A stretch of DNA of 35,020 bases from positions 1 through 35,020 of the forward strand of contig JANQQI010000045.1 of assembly GCA_028285085.1 (NCBI GenBank), read 5' to 3'. Shown here piece after piece: positions 8,614-16,350 of the stretch. Both the position numbers and the translations under genes were made by a program. The stretch is from Saprospiraceae bacterium (GTDB taxonomy: Bacteria > Bacteroidota > Bacteroidia > Chitinophagales > Saprospiraceae). Below the pieces are notes generated by a model that saw only the letters and a list, made by a program, of their open reading frames with translations, did not search any database and was not told where the DNA came from. The first letter of the stretch is position 1; the number at the start of each line of letters is the position of its first letter.

Positions 8614-9186
8614 ATGAAAATCATATTCTCCAAGCTCATCCCCCTATTTTGTGTCCTGACCTTCTTTATGGCTTGCTCAGATGATGACGACGCGATGACA
8701 CCTGTGGCCTGCCTGCCTCCAGCCACCCAGACGGGAGAAAACACCTTTGGTTGTTTAATCAATGGAAAGCCTTGGGTGGCGGAGATTGAGCCGGGAGTGA
8801 TTAGTGCTAGTCTTCGTTCTTTAGATATGAATTATGATGAAACAGGATTTGGAGATTTTTATGATAATAAATGGCGGATGGATGCTAATTTAATTTGGGA
8901 AGATTCAACTAATGAATTTTTTATTTTCAAGGCAAGATATCTTACGAGCATAACTAGATTGACTCATAATGCTAATAATATAGAAATAATTTTTAATACA
9001 GATCGTAATAATTTTAATTGGTATTATTTAGACACCATTCTACCTTATCAAATTAGTATTTTAGAATTAGATACACTGCGTAATATCTGTTCCGGCACTT
9101 TTAATTTTTATGCCTTATCCAGTGACCAATCGGATACGCTACATATTACCGAAGGTCGCTTCGATAAAAGATACAGCCCGGAATAA
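8614..9186 (+). CDS. Lipoprotein, tandem paralogue 2
   Basis: Also 190 residues and clearly a duplicate of the previous gene. It has the same signal (Met-Ala-Cys, Cys21, then SDDDD), the same 'CLPPATQTGENTFGCLINGKPWVAEIEPG' block, and almost the same last 25 residues. The middle (about residues 65-150) has diverged strongly and is more AT-rich. Conserved ends with a variable middle suggest that the middle carries the specificity. The ~50 nt upstream of this gene are also repeated upstream of the next gene. Confidence 0.9.
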   Translation: MKIIFSKLIPLFCVLTFFMACSDDDDAMTPVACLPPATQTGENTFGCLINGKPWVAEIEPGVISASLRSLDMNYDETGFGDFYDNKWRMDANLIWEDSTNEFFIFKARYLTSITRLTHNANNIEIIFNTDRNNFNWYYLDTILPYQISILELDTLRNICSGTFNFYALSSDQSDTLHITEGRFDKRYSPE

Positions 9187-9204
9187 GAAACGATTTCTTC
9201 ATTT

Positions 9205-9255
9205 TTAGCTCTCCGTATAAAGACTAAAGCCATTTAATTTTCTCACTTAAAATCC
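9205..9255 (+). repeat. Duplicated leader, copy 2
   Basis: This is the counterpart of 8558-8606, with CTCTCCG, GACTAAAGCCAT and CTCACTTAAAATCC in the same order. It lies 8 nt upstream of the ATG of the large secreted protein, although that protein is not related to the lipoproteins. Confidence 0.55.
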
Positions 9256-9263
9256 TACAGCAC

Positions 9264-12200
9264 ATGAAAGGTTATTCCCTTTGCATGGCACTTTTGCTAT
9301 GCCTGGGCCAGGCATCTCTATGCTTCGGCCAAACGCTAGAATCTATTTTAGAGCATTTTCACGCCCCTTTGGATAGATCAGAGGTGCAAAGCGGCATTTT
9401 GATCGATCAAACGCCGGTATTGCTTTGGCCTAGCAAATACGATGGTAGTCGATTAGACGACTCATTACAATTAAATCTCGACCAATTTGGTATGCTCTAC
9501 GGTCAATTTCGGGGCGGAGCGGTTGGCCCATCGGTCTTGCCGGACCCTACGATATTTTTATCCCAACGGGATGCCGATACGGTCATGCTCACTGCGCTTT
9601 TAATGCAGTACGATTTCATTCATCGTAGAATTGATAGTCTGCAACTCCTAGAATGGATCGACGGTCAATTACACGATGTACCAGGACGACCAATATCACC
9701 TTACGCGACCGATACCACTTTTGCCTTTGTTAGTTTGCAATCGACTTTTGCTGGACTAGACGTGCCTTTTGTTTTTCCAGCTAGTCTCTTTTTCAGCAAT
9801 ATAAGTACAACACCGGATAGTGTCTCGGTTGATTTTGCCGATGGTCGGGGTTGGCGTATACTCGATTTCGACGAGGCGGTTATTATTAACTATCCTTTTT
9901 CGGGCGAAAAAGCGATTCAGGTTAAGGTTTGGCAAGGTGATAATGCCTACCTTTTTCAAACCAGTATTCGAGTAGAAGAATCTTTGGGAGATAGCCGGAA
10001 TAATGTGCCTTATGACAAGAGTGATCCAGAGGTAATAGAGTTGACCGGCATGGACTTGAGTATTTTTTCGGCTTGTGTCGATAAAAAACTTCGCCAACCA
10101 TTAATAGTTGTAGAGGGGTTTGGAGGAGTTGATGACTCAGATAAGATGTTTCAGCTTCTTGAAGAAGATATTTCAGAGGGGAGTCTCAAAGACTATCTCA
10201 ACACCGCAGAATACGACCTGATTTGGGTAGACTATAAATTTCCCTTTGCCAGTGTTGAAACGAATGCCGATTTCCTGATTGAAGCCATCGAGTGGATCAA
10301 TGCCCGCAAGCATGCTGACGGTAGTCATGCGCCTAATGTTATGATCGGTGCCAGCATGGGAGGATTGGTCGGTAAACTAGGGCTGCTCAAGATGCATAAC
10401 GAGCTGGCCCGACAATCAGAGGTGGAGCGGTTTTTTACCTACGATTCCCCTCTACAAGGCGCTAATTATCCCATCGGGATTCAAGCTTTTATTCGCGATT
10501 TGGTCTATCAGGCTTCTAATGTTGGGGCTAGTGTGGCTTCTTTTCAAGATGCACTCAACCTTTTGGATTCTCCTGCCGCTGAGGATATGCTCCGTAATCG
10601 GGTACAATTAGATTTACCAACACCCAGTTGTCAAGGTTGCCCGGTCTCTTTCTCACTTGCTCCCGAACCCTTTATTTATGATCGGATTGAGGCCTTAGAA
10701 AGCCAACAGTCTTTGAGTAGTATTACCCGACACCTGGCCATCGTAAATGGTGCAGGTAATGGTACCCTTCAGGAAAGTTTGACGGATGAAGCTTTTCCAA
10801 TCATGGAATTTATTCTTTATCTCGGCGAAGTTGAAAATCAGGATGGACCACAAATTTGTTACAACGTAATCATGTCGGCGGTTGCTTATCATGCCTCAAG
10901 TAACAACACCTTAATCTATGACCGTAATATTAGTATACAAATCCATCCAATTTGTGAATTCATTTCAGGTATAGAAAGTAGCAATTCGCCAGCTAGTTTT
11001 ACTCTCCCAACTCCTGTAAGTTTTGATGATGTTCCAGCCAGTACTTCTAATTTGGGATTCTTTGCCCTGGAAAACGGCTTAGAAAGTATTATCCAAAGCC
11101 TCGACCATGTGGTGTTTTCCTATGCTGAGGTATTCATTGATGGGTTTGCCTTTATCCCGACAGTCAGTGCTCTCGATGCACCTCCTGGTACTTCTCCTGG
11201 TGCAGGGATGCCTGTAGGTGGCAGCGCCGTAGCTCGGTGGTCAGCCTCCCTCGACAATAGTGTGATTTCCCCATATAGCGGAGTAGTCGAATTCAATCAG
11301 GATCATGTCTCCATGAATACCCGCATTGCTGATTTTATCGCCAAAGAACTCATTCCTGGGACTTTGGTACCACTTGCCCCACCATTACTCGACGGTAATA
11401 TCTATCATTTTGGACGATCTGGTCCCGTAAACAATATGGTACTAGCTTCGGAGACGCCCCGGACGATTGATAATGATCTCACTCTGCAAAATGGAGCGGA
11501 GCTATGGATCAATCGAGAAGGCAGATTGGGGTATAGCGACTCCGGGAATCCCCTCAATGCTCATCCTCAACAATTCAGAGTAATGGTACCCGATGTCAAC
11601 TGCACCGATGATACCGAAGCGGTGACCGTAACCGTAGAGGCAGGAAGTAGTATTCGACTCGGAGCGTACCAAAATGGCGTACATAATACCGGGCACCTGC
11701 ATTTTGGTAACAACAGTGCACTGGTGGTAAATGGTAGCTCGGGGGTAATGATTGATGCATATAGCCATCTACAAATCGGGCCAGAGAGTCAAATGACCAT
11801 CAACAATGGTGGAGAAGTGCTTGGACCCGATCGAGCTAGACTCTCTATAGTTCAGAACAGTTTAGCGACTGTAGAGAACGGTGGTAGATTAGAACTTGGA
11901 ATTGATGCCATCGGTCGTGTGGAATCGGGTAGTACTTTGCGTATCAAAAATGGCGGTAAACTTCGCCTGACTGAGGGCGCTACGCTTACTATTGAACCAG
12001 GAGCAAAACTGATCATTGAACCAGGTGCAGAAATTGATTTATGGTGGGGTGATTCGTATATCGAAGTACAAGGGGAATTAGTCTATCGTGGCACCTTTGA
12101 TTTCAGTGGCTCAGGGTATTTTTTGCTAGAGAATACACATACCCTCACCATGGAAGCATCAGCCTTAGAGATTACCGGTCAGGCCGGAGATCATTTTTTG

Positions 12201-13841
12201 CGCTTGGGTGAAAAGACCGTACTTGATGTCGGATCACATAACCTCATTCTCAAAGATGGTGGAGTGGAATACAGTAGTAATGCGTCAATAAAAGCAACCG
12301 CGGGAGCCAGGGTTGAGCTGGAGAATATGCGTCTGACGGGGCTTGGTGATGTTTACGATGAACATATCGGATTAGATATTGAAGGCGTAGAAGAGCTTCG
12401 ACTATTTGGCGTAGAGGTGGAAAGATTAGGCATTGGTATCTGGCTTCGGGACGCCCTTTCTACAACACCCACTCGCATTTATTTTACCGATTTTACCGAC
12501 TGCCTTTATGGACTGTTGGCAACTCGTGCTAATGTAATGGATTTACAAGACATCACCTTTAATTCTTCTGCCCCATTTGCATTCGCTTTTTACGCCGAAG
12601 ACATAGATTGGCTCGGTATGGGACGTGTCACGATTGAGCAATATCAAGCGATAGGTGGTGAAAGTGCGTTCAAACTCAAAGAGGTAAGCATCGCTTCATT
12701 TAGTGGGGTTACTCTGAAAAACAATGGCATTGGTGTGGAATTACGAGATGTTCCTGAGTTACGTATTTTTGGCGGTAGCATCGAAAATAATGGAATCGGC
12801 ATTCAGGTGCCACAGACCGGTGAAGCAGATGGGAAAAATGAATCTAATATCTTACTATTCCGTAAAGCTGTTGTCAGTAATAACACCACCGGCATCCAGA
12901 TTGATAGAGGCGGTGAGAATCCTGATGGGAGTCTCTATGGGATGGTCTTAATGGATTGTGCAGAGCTATCGAATAACGGCAAGGGTATCACCGGGACGGA
13001 CGTCACCCTGCAGATTGATGCCTACCTCAATGCTGGAACGAACGATCCAGCCCTTATTCGCCCAAACCAGATATATGGTGGTGGTACCTATTTCGATATT
13101 TGTTACGATCAACTAGCGCCTTCTGTGAGCACGGTTCTCGCTCGGGGGAACTATTGGGGTGGCGGAGAACCATCGTTTTTAAGATATAAAGTTAACACAC
13201 CTGCCACGGACTGTGCCACCTTTGGAGGTATACTTAATACTTCCCTACCAGTAGATGTCTTTACCGATTGTGATGATGACGAGCTAGCAGAACCCTATCC
13301 AGACGGAGGTGGTGTAATTGTAATTTCCGATGAAAACCCTGATGGGTTTACCGAGGATGAATGCGAGTTGATCTACAGCGGAAGTACCCCTACGGCCGTT
13401 CACGAAGTGTGGTTCGATGCCTGGCACTTGTACCGTGCGGGACAGACCGGTATTGCCAAAGCCCAATTCGCTAGTCTTGCGGCCATTAATGCTTTGACTC
13501 ATCAGCAAGCCAGTGCTTCTTGCCAGCACTACATCAAGGTGGCCAAAGCCTTGACGCACGGTACAGCAGCGCTGCAAAGTGAGCAGGCAACATCACAAAA
13601 AGAGTCAACGCTTCGCTTGATTCCAAATCCAGCCAAAGATGGATTTATCATTACTTCATCAACTATTGGTCAAGGCATGATCAAGGTCTATAACGCTACC
13701 GGCCAGTTGATGCACGAGCAAACCTATAAAAGTGGTACTTGGGTATCAACCACTGCTTGGGAAAGTGGTTGGTACATTTTGCGATTGTATAGCCCAGAAA
13801 CGGGTACGCAAGAGATACAACGACTTATTCTACAGCATTAA
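9264..13841 (+). CDS. Giant secreted lipase-like / beta-helix protein with T9SS sorting domain
   Basis: The 1525-residue protein has a signal peptide ending near 'CFGQ'. The first ~700 residues contain an alpha/beta-hydrolase like PGAP1/lipases: 'PLIVVEGFGG' (oxyanion strand), then Gly-Ala-Ser-Met-Gly-Gly with nucleophile Ser364, and a probable catalytic His681 in 'NQDHVSMNTRI'. From about 720 to 1320 come repeated short strands ('LTLQNGAELWINREG', 'SQMTINNGGEVLG', 'TLTIEPGAKLIIEPGAEI', 'GVTLKNNGIGVELRDV'), typical of a right-handed parallel beta-helix. The last ~75 residues ('LIPNPAKDGF', 'VYNATGQLMHEQTY', 'GWYILRLYSPETG') are a T9SS type A C-terminal sorting domain, so the protein should cross the outer membrane and be released or surface-anchored. 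It is the last gene of a three-gene unit with the lipoproteins. The substrate is unknown. Confidence 0.88.
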   Translation: MKGYSLCMALLLCLGQASLCFGQTLESILEHFHAPLDRSEVQSGILIDQTPVLLWPSKYDGSRLDDSLQLNLDQFGMLYGQFRGGAVGPSVLPDPTIFLSQRDADTVMLTALLMQYDFIHRRIDSLQLLEWIDGQLHDVPGRPISPYATDTTFAFVSLQSTFAGLDVPFVFPASLFFSNISTTPDSVSVDFADGRGWRILDFDEAVIINYPFSGEKAIQVKVWQGDNAYLFQTSIRVEESLGDSRNNVPYDKSDPEVIELTGMDLSIFSACVDKKLRQPLIVVEGFGGVDDSDKMFQLLEEDISEGSLKDYLNTAEYDLIWVDYKFPFASVETNADFLIEAIEWINARKHADGSHAPNVMIGASMGGLVGKLGLLKMHNELARQSEVERFFTYDSPLQGANYPIGIQAFIRDLVYQASNVGASVASFQDALNLLDSPAAEDMLRNRVQLDLPTPSCQGCPVSFSLAPEPFIYDRIEALESQQSLSSITRHLAIVNGAGNGTLQESLTDEAFPIMEFILYLGEVENQDGPQICYNVIMSAVAYHASSNNTLIYDRNISIQIHPICEFISGIESSNSPASFTLPTPVSFDDVPASTSNLGFFALENGLESIIQSLDHVVFSYAEVFIDGFAFIPTVSALDAPPGTSPGAGMPVGGSAVARWSASLDNSVISPYSGVVEFNQDHVSMNTRIADFIAKELIPGTLVPLAPPLLDGNIYHFGRSGPVNNMVLASETPRTIDNDLTLQNGAELWINREGRLGYSDSGNPLNAHPQQFRVMVPDVNCTDDTEAVTVTVEAGSSIRLGAYQNGVHNTGHLHFGNNSALVVNGSSGVMIDAYSHLQIGPESQMTINNGGEVLGPDRARLSIVQNSLATVENGGRLELGIDAIGRVESGSTLRIKNGGKLRLTEGATLTIEPGAKLIIEPGAEIDLWWGDSYIEVQGELVYRGTFDFSGSGYFLLENTHTLTMEASALEITGQAGDHFLRLGEKTVLDVGSHNLILKDGGVEYSSNASIKATAGARVELENMRLTGLGDVYDEHIGLDIEGVEELRLFGVEVERLGIGIWLRDALSTTPTRIYFTDFTDCLYGLLATRANVMDLQDITFNSSAPFAFAFYAEDIDWLGMGRVTIEQYQAIGGESAFKLKEVSIASFSGVTLKNNGIGVELRDVPELRIFGGSIENNGIGIQVPQTGEADGKNESNILLFRKAVVSNNTTGIQIDRGGENPDGSLYGMVLMDCAELSNNGKGITGTDVTLQIDAYLNAGTNDPALIRPNQIYGGGTYFDICYDQLAPSVSTVLARGNYWGGGEPSFLRYKVNTPATDCATFGGILNTSLPVDVFTDCDDDELAEPYPDGGGVIVISDENPDGFTEDECELIYSGSTPTAVHEVWFDAWHLYRAGQTGIAKAQFASLAAINALTHQQASASCQHYIKVAKALTHGTAALQSEQATSQKESTLRLIPNPAKDGFIITSSTIGQGMIKVYNATGQLMHEQTYKSGTWVSTTAWESGWYILRLYSPETGTQEIQRLILQH

Positions 13842-13862
13842 AAGCTATTTCTCCCGCTTTTC

Positions 13863-13895
13863 AAGCTCGTTTGCCTAGTGGTGAATGGGCTTTTT
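13863..13895 (+). terminator. Possible terminator after the lipase-like gene
   Basis: AAGCTC and GGGCTT can pair (one G-T) around an 18-nt loop, followed by a run of T. The stem is short, so this is tentative. From here to 14026 no gene is visible. Confidence 0.4.
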
Positions 13896-14026
13896 TATTT
13901 TCCTTTCTGGGTATTAATGATGGTATGGATGAACTATAAAAAGCATGCTCTCCTCAGGGGCTTGGTCGTTCAAAGGGAATACTATCTGAAATACATCAAA
14001 CCACCTCAAACATCGCTGCATTCTAA

Positions 14027-14530
14027 TGTGTACGACTAAGCGTACAGGATATCAGAAAGGATCAGCAACGTGTTTTCATCAAAGGCGGCAAAGAGAAAAA
14101 AGATCGCTACAGCTTGTTATCCACAAAACTCCTCGCTATATTAACAGAGTACATCCAGCAGTATCAACCCAGTTATTGGTTGTTCGAAGGCCAGGACAGT
14201 GGTCAATACAGTAAGCGAAGTGTGCAAGCCATATTCAGAAGATCAGTAGCCAAAGCGGATGTAGCACCTTTTGCCACGGTATATACATTAAGACATTCAT
14301 TTGCCACACATCTGATTGAGCAAGGTGTTGATACCCGCTATGTTCAATCGCTGTTAGGGCATAATTCAATAAAAACGACGATGATTTATACCCATATCAC
14401 CCAAGCTGGCCTAGCTCAAATTGTGAGTCCATTAGATCGGTTGGAGGAATGGATATGGGAGATATACGCAACTAGTTGCGTATATCAAGACGTTGGCTGC
14501 AATAAAAAAATATCATGTTGTCAGAAATAA
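14027..14530 (+). pseudogene. 5'-truncated tyrosine recombinase (integron-integrase-like C-terminus)
   Basis: The frame is open from 14027, just after a TAA, with no proper start. It begins in mid-domain with 'VRLSVQDIRKDQQRVFIKGGKEKKDRYSLLS', the conserved patch that normally follows the first catalytic Arg. It continues to the catalytic block 'YTLRHSFATHLIEQGVDTRYVQSLLGHNSIKTTMIYTHI', with HxxR, the second His and the Tyr nucleophile in place. The tail 'GLAQIVSPLDRL' resembles the 'SPLD' tail of IntI. The extra helix insertion diagnostic of true IntI integrases is absent. The N-terminal SAM-like domain and the first catalytic Arg are missing, so it should be inactive. Its last codons run through the 26-bp palindrome at 14461 and overlap the NACHT gene by 16 nt. 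Confidence 0.85.
14461..14486. repeat. 26-bp perfect palindrome, candidate recombination site (attI-like)
   Basis: The two 13-nt halves, GATATACGCAACT and AGTTGCGTATATC, are exact reverse complements with no spacer. The centre is CAAC-TA-GTTG, so it contains the AAC and GTT triplets in attC order. It lies 5 nt before the GTTGGCTGC half-site that opens the first cassette, at the 3' end of the recombinase fragment. Position and composition fit an integrase-bound primary site or a collapsed cassette site. An alternative is a regulator-binding site. Confidence 0.5.
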
Positions 14531-16275
14531 AGAATATAGTTAACTATATCCTGGAATTACTAGGATTAGAGTGGATTGAAAAAGAGATGCTATTTTTCAT
14601 ATCTGTTTCAATAATTGTAGTTGGATTATCTCGATTGCTGATTAAATATATTTCTTTAAAGAGAATTGCAAATAATCTTAATCCATATTATTCCTATCAA
14701 GAAGTTTTTGATGCTTCAAGTGATTATATAAAGACTAGGGGGCAAAATGTATCACCTATGGAAGCTGAGGATCCTTCACTAAATTATACTATCGCAACCA
14801 GTAAAAATATTATAAGGCTATTTTCTAAGAAACTAATGAGAAATAAAAACCCTTACAAGTATTATATTATACTTGGAGGGGCAGGTATGGGAAAAACAAC
14901 CTTTCTGATTAATCTTTACAAAAGACTCAAGAGAAAATATACATTTTCATTGCTTAAAGAATTAGATGTTTATTTATTTCCGATTAGCAGTGACAATGCT
15001 TTCAAAGACATAGAAGAAATTTCAAATCAAAAAAAAGCAAACTCAATATTACTCTTAGACGCTTTTGATGAGAGTAAACTAGCTGAGGATGACTATAGAA
15101 AAGAGCTAGATCGTATAATTGAAAAAACCTGGAGGTTTAATAAAGTAGTAATTACTTGCAGAACTCATTTTTTTGCAAGCGAATTTGAAGAACCGTCTAG
15201 TACTAGCGTCTTAAGATATGGGACATCTAAGGGAAGCCATGATTTTATTAAATTTTATTTGTCTCCCTTTTCTGATAGTGAAATTCGAAAATACTTATTT
15301 CGAAAGTATATTTTTAGTATAAATCCAATATCGGGCTTTCGTAAGTACTATAAAGCATTTTCAGTAGTAGATAAAGCTCCTAGTTTAGTGGCAAGACCTA
15401 TGCTATTATCTAGAATTGATGATATAATTGAATTGAAAGTTGGCTATTTAAATTTTGTTTATAAAATATATGAAAAGCTGATTGACGGATGGATAGAAAG
15501 AGAAGCAATGCGAAAGCATTCTGACAGATTCGAATTTAAGAAAAACCTCTATTTATTTTCTAGTAAGGTAGCAGAGAGGATTTATTTTAACCACAGAGAG
15601 CGTAATAATTTGACAATTAGTCCAACTGAAATTTTGGAGCTAGCGTCAAATTATTCAATTGAATTATCAGATATTGATATGAGAAGTAGATCATTACTCA
15701 ATCGAAAATCTGATGGAAGTTATAAATTTGCTCACAAGACTATATACGAGTATTTTATGGCTGTTAACATGTCAAATTCTTTTAAGATATTCAATTCTTT
15801 TGATTTTTCTGGAAACGAACTGGCCCATCAGTTTTTTTATGAGATGTCATCCATTAGTAATCTGTATGAAAACTTCGGGAATAGAACTCCTTCAGATTTT
15901 GATGCGAAATCATGTTTAGTGATAGGAGATAAAAACAAATATGGTGAACGGTATGCGGTTATAGAGTTACGTGCTAATGTGGTAAGATATATAGGAAGAA
16001 TTTTGTACATCTATTTAGCTCCACCAGATAGAAAAAATGGTTATGTAGGTTCCTGTTTGTTTCTTATAGCTCATTCTTATTCAGATGCGAGTCATGCTAT
16101 TTACAACGATAGATTAGTCCATACAGATGCCGATTGGTACAACTATATTGAAGTAGCCTTGCCAAAATTTAAAAATATATATTTGGATAAAATTAGTAGA
16201 AAATCACCTGATATGAAGGTCAAAGATATTGTAGAATTAGGCACATCTATAATTGAAAATTTTGTAATTAGATGA
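14515..16275 (+). CDS. Membrane-anchored NACHT-type STAND NTPase (inferred cassette 0)
   Basis: The 586-residue protein has an N-terminal hydrophobic segment at about residues 25-45 ('MLFFISVSIIVVGLSRLLI'), then a NACHT-like NTPase. Walker A is GGAGMGKTT at residues 121-129 (Lys127), and Walker B is 'LLLDAFDES' with Asp182, Asp185 and Glu186. The sensor-like 'VITCRTHFF' follows, and later 'RSLLNRKSDGSYKFAHKTIYEYFMA' (~residues 388-415), the winged-helix end typical of NACHT proteins. The C-terminal ~170 residues are unassigned and may be the sensor part. Bacterial NACHT proteins include known phage-defence proteins; a TM effector end would suggest membrane disruption on activation, which is inference. 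It starts 23 nt after the GTTGGCTGC half-site and is far more AT-rich than the genes to its left. Confidence 0.85.
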   Translation: MLSEIKNIVNYILELLGLEWIEKEMLFFISVSIIVVGLSRLLIKYISLKRIANNLNPYYSYQEVFDASSDYIKTRGQNVSPMEAEDPSLNYTIATSKNIIRLFSKKLMRNKNPYKYYIILGGAGMGKTTFLINLYKRLKRKYTFSLLKELDVYLFPISSDNAFKDIEEISNQKKANSILLLDAFDESKLAEDDYRKELDRIIEKTWRFNKVVITCRTHFFASEFEEPSSTSVLRYGTSKGSHDFIKFYLSPFSDSEIRKYLFRKYIFSINPISGFRKYYKAFSVVDKAPSLVARPMLLSRIDDIIELKVGYLNFVYKIYEKLIDGWIEREAMRKHSDRFEFKKNLYLFSSKVAERIYFNHRERNNLTISPTEILELASNYSIELSDIDMRSRSLLNRKSDGSYKFAHKTIYEYFMAVNMSNSFKIFNSFDFSGNELAHQFFYEMSSISNLYENFGNRTPSDFDAKSCLVIGDKNKYGERYAVIELRANVVRYIGRILYIYLAPPDRKNGYVGSCLFLIAHSYSDASHAIYNDRLVHTDADWYNYIEVALPKFKNIYLDKISRKSPDMKVKDIVELGTSIIENFVIR

Positions 16276-16287
16276 GGTTAAAGAAAT

Positions 16288-16350
16288 GCAGTCAACACTG
16301 CGCCATCGTCAACCGCTGGCCCGGCTGCGTTGGCGCCACCTTCAGACCAC
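16288..16350 (+). repeat. attC-like site 0, left part (interrupted by the IS1182-like element)
   Basis: GCAGTCAAC (16288-16296) nearly complements GTTGGCTGC at 14492. After ACT comes GCGCCA (16300-16305), exactly complementary to TGGCGC (16331-16336), giving inner arms like those of the other sites. 'CAGACC' at 16343-16348 recalls 'GAGACC' and 'AGACC' just before the crossover in sites 1 and 3. The expected GTT arm, GTTAGGTGC (18025-18033), lies on the far side of the IS. Confidence 0.5.

Noticed and set aside
9756-10097. 113-codon frame on the - strand inside the giant gene
   Set aside because: No domain, and it lies wholly inside a strongly supported coding region.
14026-14214. Short frame overlapping the recombinase fragment
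   Set aside because: It is in the wrong frame; the recombinase frame through the same DNA contains the conserved motifs.
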